Shown piece after piece: positions 1 to 8,237 of a stretch of 64,000 bases of DNA. A program made the translations under genes and the position numbers. Each line of letters begins with the position of its first letter. The first letter of the stretch is position 1. The DNA comes from Achromobacter sp. UMC71. GTDB lineage: Bacteria > Pseudomonadota > Gammaproteobacteria > Burkholderiales > Burkholderiaceae_B. Where the stretch lies: NCBI RefSeq assembly GCF_014170305.1, contig NZ_LZZT01000024.1, forward strand, positions 1 through 64,000, in the 5' to 3' direction. The notes under the pieces are model-generated. The model was not told where the DNA came from, searched no databases, and worked only from the letters and a program-made list of their open reading frames with translations.

Positions 1-66
1 CCTTCCCGCCATTGCCCTAAAATGGCCGGCCACCCCCTCTTTTCCCCTCAACCTCTATCGACAACC

Positions 67-2133
67 ATGTCTCGCACCCTTTTTGTCACCACTGCGCTGC
101 CCTACGCCAACGGATCTTTCCACATCGGCCACATCATGGAGTACATCCAGGCTGATATCTGGGTTCGTTCGATGCGAATGGCGGGCCACACGGTGCACTT
201 CGTGGGTGCGGACGACGCGCACGGCGCGCCGATCATGTTGAAGGCCGAAAAAGAAGGCATCACGCCGCAAGCGCTGGTCGCGCGCTACGCGGCGGAACGC
301 CCGCAGTACCTGAACGGCTTCCACATCCGCTTTGACCACTGGCACAGCACCGATACGCCCGAAAACGTGGCGCTATCGCACGACATCTACCGCGCCCTGA
401 AGGCCCAGAACCTGATCGAGACCCGCTCCATCGAGCAGTTCTACGATCCGGTCAAGGGCATGTTCCTGGCCGACCGCTACATCAAGGGCGAATGCCCCAA
501 GTGCCACGCCAAGGACCAGTACGGCGATTCCTGCGAAGTCTGCGGCGCGGTCTACGCGCCCACCGACCTGATCAACCCGTACTCGGCGCTGACCGGCGCC
601 ACGCCGGTGCTCAAGTCGTCCGACCACTTCTTCTTCAAGCTGTCGGACCCGCGCTGCGTGGAATTCCTGCAGCAATGGACCAACGGCAGCAATGCCCACG
701 GCGGCAAGCACCTGCAGCCCGAGATGCTGGCCAAGACCCGCGAATGGCTGGGCGCCGAAGACGGCGAGGCCAAGCTGGGCGACTGGGACATCTCGCGCGA
801 TGCGCCGTACTTCGGCATCGACATCCCGGACGCGCCTGGCAAGTACTTCTACGTCTGGCTGGACGCGCCCGTGGGCTACCTGGCCTCGCTGAAGTCGTAC
901 TGCGACCTCAAGGGCCTGGACTTCGACGCGCTGCTGGACCCGGCCGGCACCACCGAGCAGGTGCACTTCATCGGCAAGGACATCGTGTACTTCCACGCCC
1001 TGTTCTGGCCCGCGATGCTGAAGTTCGCCGGCCGCAAGACCCCTGACGCGGTCAATGTGCATGGCTTCATCACCGTCAGCGGCGAAAAGATGTCCAAGAG
1101 CCGCGGCACCGGTATTTCGCCGCTGCGCTACCTGGAAATCGGCATGAACGCCGAATGGATGCGCTACTACATCGCCGCCAAGCTGAACGCCCGCGTCGAA
1201 GACATAGACTTCAATCCCGAAGACTTCATCGCCCGCGTCAACAGCGACCTGGTCGGCAAGTACGTCAACATCGCCAGCCGCGCGGCCAGCTTCATTACCA
1301 AGCACTTCGACGGCGCCCTGGCCTATTCGGGCGACACCGCCGCGCTGTCGGCCGAGTACGCCGAGCAGGCCGAATCGATCCGCGCCGCCTTCGAGGCGCG
1401 CGAATACAACCGCGCCATCCGCGAAATCATGGCCTACGCCGACCGCATCAACCAGGCGTTCGACACGGCCCAGCCGTGGGTGCTGGCCAAGGGCATCGCC
1501 ACCGCCGACGACGCGCAAAAGGCCGCCCTGCAAGACATCTGCTCGCGTTCGCTGGCCGGCTTCAAGGCCCTGTCGGTGATGCTGGCCCCGGTGCTGCCGG
1601 CCCTGGCCGAGCGCGTGGCGCGCGAGCTGTTCGCCGCCGACGCCAACTTCACCTGGGCCGACGCCGCAGTGCTGCCACAGCGCGTGACGCCGTTCAAGCA
1701 CCTGATGCAGCGCGTCGAACCGCAAATGCTGGAAGACCTGTTCGAACCGCCCGCCGCGCCCGTGGTGGTGCCCGGCGGCGAGCCGCTGGCCGAGACCATC
1801 TCCATCGACGACTTCGCCCGCGTCGACCTGCGCATTGCGCAGATCGTCAACTGCGAACACGTCGAAGGCTCGACCAAGCTGCTGCGCCTGACGCTGGACG
1901 TGGGCGAAGGCCGCCACCGCAACGTGTTCTCCGGCATCAAGTCGGCCTACCAGCCCGAAGACCTGATCGGCAAGCTGACGGTCATGGTGGCCAACCTGGC
2001 CCCGCGCAAGATGAAGTTCGGCGTCTCCGAAGGCATGGTGCTGGCCGCCAGCCACGCCGACGAGGCCGTGGACGCAGGCATCTACGTGCTGGAGCCGTTC
2101 CCCGGCGCCAAGCCCGGCATGCGCGTGCGCTAA
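67..2133 (+). CDS. metG: Methionyl-tRNA synthetase
   Basis: Charges tRNA-Met with methionine in the cytoplasm; 688 residues, full length for the long bacterial form with a C-terminal tRNA-binding domain. The class I signatures are present: HIGH at residues 19-22 and KMSKS at 341-345. The zinc knuckle cysteines are at 143, 146, 156 and 159. The last ~110 residues match the EMAP/Trbp111-like dimerisation and tRNA-binding domain (VDLRIAQIV). I start at 67 rather than the in-frame ATG at 22, because homologues begin [15 protein letters not shown] and the extra 15 residues look unstructured. No clear ribosome binding site is seen. A strong hairpin follows the stop. Confidence 0.97.
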   Translation: MSRTLFVTTALPYANGSFHIGHIMEYIQADIWVRSMRMAGHTVHFVGADDAHGAPIMLKAEKEGITPQALVARYAAERPQYLNGFHIRFDHWHSTDTPENVALSHDIYRALKAQNLIETRSIEQFYDPVKGMFLADRYIKGECPKCHAKDQYGDSCEVCGAVYAPTDLINPYSALTGATPVLKSSDHFFFKLSDPRCVEFLQQWTNGSNAHGGKHLQPEMLAKTREWLGAEDGEAKLGDWDISRDAPYFGIDIPDAPGKYFYVWLDAPVGYLASLKSYCDLKGLDFDALLDPAGTTEQVHFIGKDIVYFHALFWPAMLKFAGRKTPDAVNVHGFITVSGEKMSKSRGTGISPLRYLEIGMNAEWMRYYIAAKLNARVEDIDFNPEDFIARVNSDLVGKYVNIASRAASFITKHFDGALAYSGDTAALSAEYAEQAESIRAAFEAREYNRAIREIMAYADRINQAFDTAQPWVLAKGIATADDAQKAALQDICSRSLAGFKALSVMLAPVLPALAERVARELFAADANFTWADAAVLPQRVTPFKHLMQRVEPQMLEDLFEPPAAPVVVPGGEPLAETISIDDFARVDLRIAQIVNCEHVEGSTKLLRLTLDVGEGRHRNVFSGIKSAYQPEDLIGKLTVMVANLAPRKMKFGVSEGMVLAASHADEAVDAGIYVLEPFPGAKPGMRVR

Positions 2134-2160
2134 GCGCCGCTACCCGCAGGCCAGAATGCA

Positions 2161-2187
2161 CAAGCCCGCCAATCGGCGGGCTTGTTG
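2161..2187 (+). terminator. Rho-independent terminator after metG
   Basis: A perfect 10-bp stem (CAAGCCCGCC, loop AATC, GGCGGGCTTG) is followed by a short T-containing tail. It lies 27 bases after the metG stop and before the convergent gene, so it may serve both strands. Confidence 0.75.
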
Positions 2188-2216
2188 CGTTGGGCGCGGC
2201 GGGCGCCGCGCCGGCG

Positions 2217-2954
2217 TCAGTCCTTGCTGGGCGCCAGGGCTGGGTCCAGCGAGAGGCGTTCGTCGAACACGAAACACTTGCCGTCAAAGCCCGGGCCGCC
2301 GGTTTCCTCGAAATACTTGAGGATGCCGCCGTCGAGCTGGTAGACGTTCGGAATGCCGGCCTCGTGCATGTAGATGGCCGCCTTTTCACAGCGGATGCCG
2401 CCCGTGCAGAAGCTGACCACGGTCTTGCCTTCCAGTTCGGCGCGGTGCGCCTGCACTGCCGCGGGGAACTGCGTGAAGCGGTCGATGCGCCAGTCGATGG
2501 CGTTCTTGAAGGTGCCTTCGTCGACTTCGAACCCGTTGCGCGTGTCCAGCATGACCACGGGGCGGCCCTCGTCGTCGGCGCCCTGCGCCAGCCAGCGGGC
2601 CAGCGTGCGCGGATCCACACCCGGCGCGCGGCCGGCTTCGGGCCGGATCGTCGGGTGATCCATGCGGATGATCTCGCGCTTGATCTTGACCAGCAGCTTG
2701 CGGAACGGCACCTGCGCGCTGTGGCTGAACTTCACCTCCAGATCGGCAAAGCGGGCGTCGGCGCGCAAATCCGCCAGGAAAGCGTCAATGCCCTCTTGCG
2801 AGCCCGCCAGGAACAGGTTGATGCCTTCCTCGGCCAGCAGCACGGTGCCCTTCAGGGCAGCCTCGTCCGCCTGGGCCAGCAGCCGGGCGCGCAGCTCGGG
2901 CAGGGCATCCAGCGAGACGAATTTGTAGGCGGCGATATTGACGACGGAAGACAT
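2217..2954 (-). CDS. trhO: tRNA uridine(34) hydroxylase (rhodanese-like, YceA family)
   Basis: TrhO catalyses oxygen-dependent 5-hydroxylation of uridine 34 in tRNA, a step towards wobble modifications such as cmo5U. The 245-residue protein has the family layout: an N-terminal UPF0176/acylphosphatase-like region (1-100), then a rhodanese domain (about 125-225) with the active loop CTGGIRC at 183-189, where Cys183 is the expected catalytic residue. The start at 2954 ([12 protein letters not shown]) matches homologues; an in-frame extension upstream adds 25 basic, atypical residues and is rejected. It is convergent with metG and stands alone. Confidence 0.93.
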   Translation of the reverse strand: MSSVVNIAAYKFVSLDALPELRARLLAQADEAALKGTVLLAEEGINLFLAGSQEGIDAFLADLRADARFADLEVKFSHSAQVPFRKLLVKIKREIIRMDHPTIRPEAGRAPGVDPRTLARWLAQGADDEGRPVVMLDTRNGFEVDEGTFKNAIDWRIDRFTQFPAAVQAHRAELEGKTVVSFCTGGIRCEKAAIYMHEAGIPNVYQLDGGILKYFEETGGPGFDGKCFVFDERLSLDPALAPSKD

Positions 2955-3038
2955 GGCAAAGCGGGGCGTAAGGCGGCAAAGGCCGTAATAGTAATGCCTG
3001 CCCCGCCCTGCCCGCTTGCGGCAGGTCAAGCGCGGGGA

Positions 3039-3836
3039 TCAGCGCTTGACGATTTCCTGTTCCACCACGGTATCCAGCACCCAGCGCAGACCGGACGCGT
3101 CGGCGGGCGGATTCGGGTCTTTGACCTCGACCACGCGCAGGCGGTAACGGATGCCGGGCTGGAAATTGAAGCCGGTGATATCGCCATACCAAAGCTGCCA
3201 GGGTTGCGACTGGCTGTCGCGCACCTGGTAGCAGGTGGCGCGCCCGGCGCCGGCGTTGCACGGCACGCGTTCGGAATTCACGTAGATCAGCTTGGTCGGG
3301 CCTTGCTGGCCCCCGGCGACGGGATCGATGCGGCGGCCGAAGTCCAGCGTGTCGCCGGTGCTGAGCATCCAGGTCATGCGCTGGGGGTTGTTGGTGTTGT
3401 CGAACGAGGTGGCCGTGATGCGCGTGAGGCCGGCCAGGAATTCCTGTTCGAGCTGCATGTTCACCGGCGCGCAGGCCATCATCGTCGCCACGGGGTTGGA
3501 CTGGATGATCAACTGGCCGTTGGCCACGGTATAGGGCGCGCTGTACTGGTTGCAGCCCGAAAAACCGCCCGCGCGTGGCGCGCCCTGGTCATGGATGAAG
3601 CTGATGGTGAGCGGGCGCGAATTGGACGACGGATGCGGAATCTCGCGCAACGCGCCGCCGGGGCGGGTCCAGCGGGCCAGGTCCCAGCTCGTCTGCACCA
3701 GCACGTCGGAGGCTGCGGCCGGCTGGAAGCGCGGGTCCCGGCCGTCCGCGGCGCGCTGCGGCGGCGCCGCGCAGGCCGCCAGGCCAAGACTCAACACGCA
3801 CGGCGCCATCCAGCGCAAGGACGAGGACAAGGACAT
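3039..3836 (-). CDS. META and DUF4377 domain lipoprotein
   Basis: A predicted envelope lipoprotein of 265 residues. The N-terminus (MSLSSSLRWM) leads into a signal peptide ending in the lipobox LAAC. Residues ~45-165 form a META (HslJ-like) domain with the typical FSGCNQY core. Residues ~180-262 resemble DUF4377 (YVNSERVPC, then GITGFNFQPG-like and RLRVVEVKDP segments). META proteins are linked to heat or antibiotic stress, but this one's role is unknown. An in-frame ATG at 3872 would add 12 residues before the signal peptide; 3836 is preferred. A second META lipoprotein follows upstream on the same strand, which suggests duplication. Confidence 0.85.
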   Translation of the reverse strand: MSLSSSLRWMAPCVLSLGLAACAAPPQRAADGRDPRFQPAAASDVLVQTSWDLARWTRPGGALREIPHPSSNSRPLTISFIHDQGAPRAGGFSGCNQYSAPYTVANGQLIIQSNPVATMMACAPVNMQLEQEFLAGLTRITATSFDNTNNPQRMTWMLSTGDTLDFGRRIDPVAGGQQGPTKLIYVNSERVPCNAGAGRATCYQVRDSQSQPWQLWYGDITGFNFQPGIRYRLRVVEVKDPNPPADASGLRWVLDTVVEQEIVKR

Positions 3837-3855
3837 GGAAATCTCCCGCAAGAAA

Positions 3856-3882
3856 CTAGGGCCTGCTGACACGGAAAGGCGC
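3856..3882 (+). repeat. 27-bp intergenic repeat, copy 1 of 3
   Basis: Begins CTAGGGCCTG and ends AAAGGCGC. It matches the copy at 10084-10110 at 22 of 27 positions by hand alignment. It lies just upstream of the META/DUF4377 lipoprotein start. Confidence 0.5.
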
Positions 3883-3979
3883 TACGCCGCATGAACCGCG
3901 GCGCCGGGCAGCGCCCATTGTAGGCGCGCCCCAGGCGCCAGCCCGGCCGCGCAAAACATACTGAAACACCTGCCCGGCG

Positions 3980-4510
3980 TCAGGGCGTGGGCGGGTCCTG
4001 GCGGCGCTCGAATTCCAGCACGTCGCCGCCGCGCAGGTTGAACGTCAGGTGGCGCGGCGCGCCGCCGCTGTCCAGCGTGAAGGTGTCGATCGCGGTCAGC
4101 GCGCGCAGGTAGTCGTTTTCGAGCTTGGCACGCTCGGCCGGCACGCAGGCCATGCGGGTGGCGGCGGCGGCATCGATGAACAGCTTGCCGGCATCGAGCT
4201 TGTACGAGCCCATGTAGCGGTTGCAGCCCGAAAAGCCCTCGGCGCGGTATTGCTTGCCCTGCGCCAGGAAGGTCAGCTTGATGGGTTCGCCATTGTCGCC
4301 ATGGGGAATGCTGCGCAGCCCTGCCGCGGATTGGGTCCAGCGCACGAGCTCCCAGCTGGTCTGGGCCAGCGAATCGGCGCTGGTGGCCGCATTGGCCGCC
4401 GCGGCGCCTTGGGCGCGCGCGCCGCCAGTCGAACTGGCGCAGCCCGCCAGCGCCAGGGCCAATAGGCCCATGCCCAGCAGGCGGCAATGCGAAGACAGGA
4501 AGGTAGACAT
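3980..4510 (-). CDS. META domain lipoprotein (HslJ-like)
   Basis: A 176-residue predicted lipoprotein. The signal peptide MSTFLSSHCRLLGMGLLALA leads to the lipobox LAGC. A spacer rich in Ala, Gly and Ser follows, then a single META domain (about 50-172) with the core EGFSGCNRYMGSY and a second conserved segment around ATRMACVPAERAKLE. It is a short relative of the downstream META/DUF4377 protein and probably arose by duplication. The start at 4510 is set by the signal peptide; the long open frame upstream of it has no matching features. The function is not known beyond a likely envelope role. Confidence 0.82.
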   Translation of the reverse strand: MSTFLSSHCRLLGMGLLALALAGCASSTGGARAQGAAAANAATSADSLAQTSWELVRWTQSAAGLRSIPHGDNGEPIKLTFLAQGKQYRAEGFSGCNRYMGSYKLDAGKLFIDAAAATRMACVPAERAKLENDYLRALTAIDTFTLDSGGAPRHLTFNLRGGDVLEFERRQDPPTP

Positions 4511-4771
4511 GGACAGCACTCCTGAAAAGACATACCCCCGACTGTAACCGCCAGGGGCCCGATGCGTCCCGGCCTCCCCCCGACAGCCGAATCCAAAAGC
4601 TGCACCCCGCCGCGCACGCCGTCCTCCCCTCGCAGGGGGTGCTGCACATCGTATGCCGCATGGCGGCGCCTCTTGCCGGCGCGCAGAATCGGCTGATGTC
4701 CCGCGATCGTCCGGCGCCCTGCCGGCGGGCGGTGCCGGGCATCCATGACAACGATGACCGGAGACACGGCG

Positions 4772-5980
4772 ATGGGCATGTTGAGAACCTTGCTGGCGCT
4801 GTCCGTTGTGCTCGACCACCTGGGCGGCGGCACGACGGATTGGCTGGTGGGCGGCCGCATGGCGGTGCAGCTCTTTTACGTGATCTCCGGCTTCCTGATT
4901 TCCTACGTGCTGACCGCCACCGATCATTACCAGGGCGCGGTCGGCCGGTTCTACGCCAACCGGGCGTTGCGGCTGTACCCGATCTATCTGGCGGTGGCGG
5001 CGCTGACGCTGCTGGCGCATGCGTTGGGCGGCGGCGCGTTCTGGCGCTTCTACGAGCACCTGCCCTTTGCCGCGGAACTGTTCCTGGGGCTGTCGAACCT
5101 GTTGATCCTGGGCCAGGACTGGCTGATGTTCTTTGGCATCGAACACGGTGCGCTCGCCTTTACCGGCAGCTTCGCGCACAGCGACGTGCCGCTGTACCAG
5201 GGCCTGCTGGTGCCCCAGGCGTGGACGCTGGGCGTGGAGATGAGCTTTTACCTGATCGCGCCGTTCGTGCTGCATTCGCCGCGCCGGTTGCTGGTATTGC
5301 TGGCGGCGTCGCTGGCGTTGCGGGCCGTGCTGATCGCCACCGGCATCGGCCTGTCGGACCCCTGGACCTATCGCTTCTTTCCCACCGAGCTGGCGCTGTT
5401 CCTGGCCGGCTCGCTATCGCATCAGGTGCTGCTGCCGCGCTGGCAGGCGTGGGCCCGGCGCTTTCCGCGCCTGCCCGAGCTGGGCACCGGACTGCTGCTG
5501 CTTTACGCCCTGGCGCATTTTTCCATCGGCCTGCCGCATACCCTGCGCGATGGCCTGGCGGTGCTGCTGTTCGCGGCCCTGCTGCCGCTGGCGTTCCTGT
5601 TCCAGTCGCGCCACCGGCTGGACCAGGCCATTGGCGAATTGAGCTACCCGATCTATATCTGCCACGCGCTCGTCATCCTGTTCTTCACGTGGCTGCTGGA
5701 CGGCGCGCAGCGGCAGCAGCCCGCGCTGTTCACGGTGCTGGTGGTGGCGGGCTGTATCGGCTTATCGGCGCTGCTCAACAGCCTGATCGCGGATCCGGTA
5801 GAACGGCTGCGGCGGCGGCTGCGCGCGCGCGATGGCGCGCCGGGCGCACGCGATACGCCGCTGCCCGAACCGGCCGTGGCGCGTGCAACCGCCACGCGGA
5901 CCACGGGCATGGCGGATGCCGCCCGCGGACGGGCCGCGCCACCACGCCGGGCCGTGGGGACTATTCGCCGCGCGCCTTGA
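4772..5980 (+). CDS. Acyltransferase 3 family membrane protein
   Basis: A 402-residue integral membrane O-acyltransferase of the OafA/YrhL type. These transfer acetyl or other acyl groups to polysaccharides or cell-surface glycans. About ten hydrophobic segments are visible, and the N-terminal helix carries the conserved His (LALSVVLDHLG, His16) followed by AVQLFYVISGFLIS. The start at 4772 is preferred because GGAGA sits 7 bases upstream; the ATG at 4745 lacks such a site. The C-terminus is an Arg/Ala-rich tail. The last 20 bases overlap the convergent XRE gene. Its acceptor cannot be told from context, as no glycan operon adjoins. Confidence 0.85.
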   Translation: MGMLRTLLALSVVLDHLGGGTTDWLVGGRMAVQLFYVISGFLISYVLTATDHYQGAVGRFYANRALRLYPIYLAVAALTLLAHALGGGAFWRFYEHLPFAAELFLGLSNLLILGQDWLMFFGIEHGALAFTGSFAHSDVPLYQGLLVPQAWTLGVEMSFYLIAPFVLHSPRRLLVLLAASLALRAVLIATGIGLSDPWTYRFFPTELALFLAGSLSHQVLLPRWQAWARRFPRLPELGTGLLLLYALAHFSIGLPHTLRDGLAVLLFAALLPLAFLFQSRHRLDQAIGELSYPIYICHALVILFFTWLLDGAQRQQPALFTVLVVAGCIGLSALLNSLIADPVERLRRRLRARDGAPGARDTPLPEPAVARATATRTTGMADAARGRAAPPRRAVGTIRRAP

Positions 5981-6356
5981 TGTAGGCCGCCAACACCTGC
6001 TCGATCTGGCGCTTTTCCTGCAGGCTCAGGCGGGCATAGGTGGCGTACGAGACCGTTTCGAACGGCCAGGGCGGCGGCACGGGACTGTCACCCACGCTGG
6101 GAGAGGACTCCGCGTAGCCAGGATTGACCATCGGCCCTTCGCCGGTGCTGAGCCACATGGGATTGACCCGCAACGCCCGGGTCAGCTTGATAAGCGCGTC
6201 GCTGGAAGGCTGCAGGCGTTGGCCGCTTTCGTAGTTGCCGATGGCGCTCTGAGACAGGTGGCTCGCGACTGCCAAGTCCTTCTGTGTCCATCCCTGAAGC
6301 ATTCTTGCATTGCGCAGACGATGGCTAAACGTGTCCAATCGATCAACCTGAGACAT
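5961..6356 (-). CDS. XRE-family transcriptional regulator
   Basis: A 131-residue DNA-binding protein with a Cro/C1-type helix-turn-helix at about 12-66 (LRNARMLQGWTQKDLAVASH, then SAIGNYESGQR). A short C-terminal tail ends in a helical segment (LSLQEKRQIEQVLAAYIKAR). The layout recalls small phage-type repressors but no peptidase domain is present. The start at 6356 places the promoter in the AT-rich gap that follows. Frames extending further upstream have no conserved content. It is convergent with and overlaps the acyltransferase by 20 bases. The target is unknown; autoregulation is plausible. Confidence 0.85.
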   Translation of the reverse strand: MSQVDRLDTFSHRLRNARMLQGWTQKDLAVASHLSQSAIGNYESGQRLQPSSDALIKLTRALRVNPMWLSTGEGPMVNPGYAESSPSVGDSPVPPPWPFETVSYATYARLSLQEKRQIEQVLAAYIKARGE

Positions 6357-6921
6357 TAATTTGAATTTATATATTTGATTAAAACATCTCAATACTGCTG
6401 CCAAATAAACGGAGTACACCCCAATTCCCGGGCTAATCCGTAAATCGCGGCGCGCTCCCCCTGCCCGCTTATCCGCCCCCGCAGCGGAGCCGCGGCGCGC
6501 ATCCGATACCTGGAGAAAAAAGCCATTGCTATCATTGGCTTGCAGACGCCTTGCTGCGTTGCAGGACCCGCCCCGGCAGCGCACCGCGGCGGTCCCGGCA
6601 TTCTGAAAGTCCGCCCGAGTTTATGTCTTTCGGCGATCAAAAAATAAAAAATAATGTATCGGTAATACTTAATATCTTATCGTCGCAAACACGCAAACAA
6701 ACAGCGTTCCATGCGCTGCCCTCTGGTTAGCGCCAATCGGCGTGTTACTACCAGAAACTACAGAAACGTATCTTCACAAAAAAACACGCCCGTGTTTAAA
6801 TGAAACACGGGCGTGACTTCCATGCGGAATCGGATGCTGACCTGTAGTCCTGACCTTCGCCCGCCACCAACAACATCGCCAGATGCCGGCACATCATGGC
6901 GTGCAGCAAAGGGAGAGGGGC
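6357..6921. other. AT-rich non-coding gap
   Basis: About 565 bases with no convincing gene. Two stretches (about 6357-6420 and 6620-6780) are far richer in A+T than the rest of the window and hold -10-like elements that could serve the XRE gene and the downstream regulator. A minus-strand terminator-like hairpin lies at 6785-6815. Short open frames here have no recognisable content and poor start context. Confidence 0.6.
6778..6815 (-). terminator. Strong minus-strand terminator without an obvious gene
   Basis: A perfect 13-bp stem (CACGCCCGTGTTT paired with AAACACGGGCGTG, 5-base loop) is followed on the minus strand by a run of seven T. This is a textbook intrinsic terminator for leftward transcription. 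No leftward protein gene is seen between it and the rightward regulator at 6966, so it may end a small RNA or antisense transcript. Confidence 0.7.
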
Positions 6922-6969
6922 ATGACACGCAATGATCACGCTGTCGCTGGCGCAGGCGGGCATCCATGA
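6922..6969 (+). CDS. Possible 15-codon leader peptide coupled to the next gene
   Basis: A short open frame encodes MTRNDHAVAGAGGHP. Its ATG is preceded by an excellent purine-rich ribosome binding site (GGGAGAGGGG, one base before the ATG, so its AGG core is well placed). Its stop TGA overlaps the ATG of the downstream regulator (ATGA). The downstream gene has no good site of its own and no alternative in-frame start before an upstream stop, so it may be translated by coupling. Seen directly: the frame, the site and the overlap. Whether the peptide is made is inference. Confidence 0.4.
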   Translation: MTRNDHAVAGAGGHP

Positions 6970-7784
6970 ACAACACGTTGGATGTCATCTTTCTCGGCCA
7001 GGACGATGCCAGGCATGCCCGCCTGGTCGAGGCCTTGTCTCATCTGGGCTTCAGCGTCCGACGCTGCCACGACCTGGCCGACGTCTACGACCGTTATTCG
7101 CGCCGCCCCAGTCCGCTGGTCATCCTGGAAGCGCCCCTGCCCGATATCCATAATGCCGCGGTACGGCTGCGCGCCATCGACCGCAGCCTGGGCATCGTCG
7201 CCATCGCCCCCTTCGGCGCACAGGAGAACCGTATCCGCACCTTGCTCTGCGGCGCCGACGCCTGCCTGCCGCCGGAAGTCACCGGCCTGGAGCTGGCCGC
7301 CGTGCTGCAGGCGCTGGTGCGCCGCGCGGTGGGGCTGGACGGCTCCGAGGCGCTGGCCGAACCGCCCCTGCCCGAAGAACCGCTGCAGGAAACCTGGCGG
7401 CTGGCCAACAAGGGCTGGACGCTGATCAGCCCGGCGGGCCGCAACCTGGGGCTGACGACGGGCGAACGCGATTTCCTGACCAAGCTGGTCAAGGCGCCGG
7501 ACCGCAAGGTCAGCCGCGATGCCTTCTACCCGGACGGGGCCGAGGACGCGGATGGCGCCATCACGCGCCGCCGCTTCGTGGATGTGATGATCAGCCGCCT
7601 GCGGCGCAAGGCGACCGCCCACCACATGACACTGCCGATCCGCGCCGTGCATGGCTGGGGCTATATGTTCGCGGCGGATATCGCGCTGGAGCTGGACAAT
7701 CGGGAGGGGGGAGAGGAAGGCCGTCCGGAAGGACGAGAGGACTGGCGCCGTTATGCGCTGGATGCCAACGCGCCGTCTTACTGA
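6966..7784 (+). CDS. OmpR-type DNA-binding protein with degenerate receiver domain
   Basis: A 272-residue response-regulator-like transcription factor. Residues 1-115 have the receiver fold pattern, but the phospho-acceptor Asp is replaced by Glu55 (LVILEAPLPD), the conserved Thr/Ser region reads VAIAPFG, and the conserved Lys position reads LPPE (101-104). Residues ~150-235 form a winged-helix domain of the OmpR/PhoB type, ending GWGYMF. Activity is therefore probably independent of phosphorylation, or set by a phosphomimetic Glu. No histidine kinase adjoins. The only usable start is 6966, since a stop precedes it in frame with no other start codon. The C-terminal tail is acidic and low in complexity. 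Confidence 0.85.
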   Translation: MNNTLDVIFLGQDDARHARLVEALSHLGFSVRRCHDLADVYDRYSRRPSPLVILEAPLPDIHNAAVRLRAIDRSLGIVAIAPFGAQENRIRTLLCGADACLPPEVTGLELAAVLQALVRRAVGLDGSEALAEPPLPEEPLQETWRLANKGWTLISPAGRNLGLTTGERDFLTKLVKAPDRKVSRDAFYPDGAEDADGAITRRRFVDVMISRLRRKATAHHMTLPIRAVHGWGYMFAADIALELDNREGGEEGRPEGREDWRRYALDANAPSY

Positions 7785-8237
7785 TACGCTACGGGCCAAG
7801 GGGCGGGCTGCAGGCGAAAAAAACGCGGCGCTGCCCCGAAGGTAAGACGCCGCGCTAAAACAACACGTGAGCCTGGAGTCATCAGCCGGCACTGATGCCT
7901 TCTACCTAGATCACGCGATTCCAACATTCGTGCCTCATACTACTCACGCACGGACTAGCCGTGAGCCCGGCCGGGGTCTCTAGTCCCCACCCAAGCTGCA
8001 GCGTGATCAACGCCCGGGTGATTTCGTCTGCCCTGGCAGCTGGCAGGCTTGTCGCCCGTATCAGCGGCGTTCCTCTCGGATAGCCGCGTGATGAAAGAAG
8101 TTTAGGACGTCGGACGCGATTCAAGTAATTCTTTGTTGATAGCCTTCTATACATATTGGATATAGCAAGCCGGGGTGCTGCTGGACAGCACACCCAGCGC
8201 GGGCCCCTATAGAATGCAGCCAAAGGACGCCCACGCC
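7785..8237. other. Non-coding gap with possible RNA structure
   Basis: About 450 bases without a convincing gene. A GC stem (CGCGGCG at 7824-7830 with CGCCGCG at 7848-7854) may end the upstream gene. Around 7943-7986 two mutually exclusive pairings exist: CTCACG (7943-7948) with CGTGAG (7960-7965), or GGACTAG (7952-7958) with CTAGTCC (7980-7986). The remainder, up to the channel gene, is unremarkable apart from an AT-rich promoter-like stretch near 8120-8165. Confidence 0.45.

Noticed and set aside
373-2055. A 560-codon open frame antisense to metG
   Set aside because: It lies wholly within metG, has no start context or known domain, and shows the composition of a reverse-strand shadow.
1155-3869. 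A 904-codon open frame on the plus strand across metG, trhO and the META gene
   Set aside because: It is Arg/Ala/Gly-rich, in the wrong frame relative to well-recognised genes on both strands, and is a by-product of high G+C content.
3980-5275. A 431-codon version of the small META lipoprotein
   Set aside because: The upstream 255 residues lie antisense to the acyltransferase and lack conservation; the signal peptide with lipobox starts at 4510.
5961-6780. A prophage remnant suggested by the XRE repressor-like gene and the AT-rich gap
   Set aside because: No integrase, attachment-site repeat or phage structural gene is visible, so the evidence is too thin.
6758-6988. A leftward 76-codon frame upstream of the pseudo-receiver gene
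   Set aside because: It would be translated through a strong terminator hairpin and starts inside the opposite gene.
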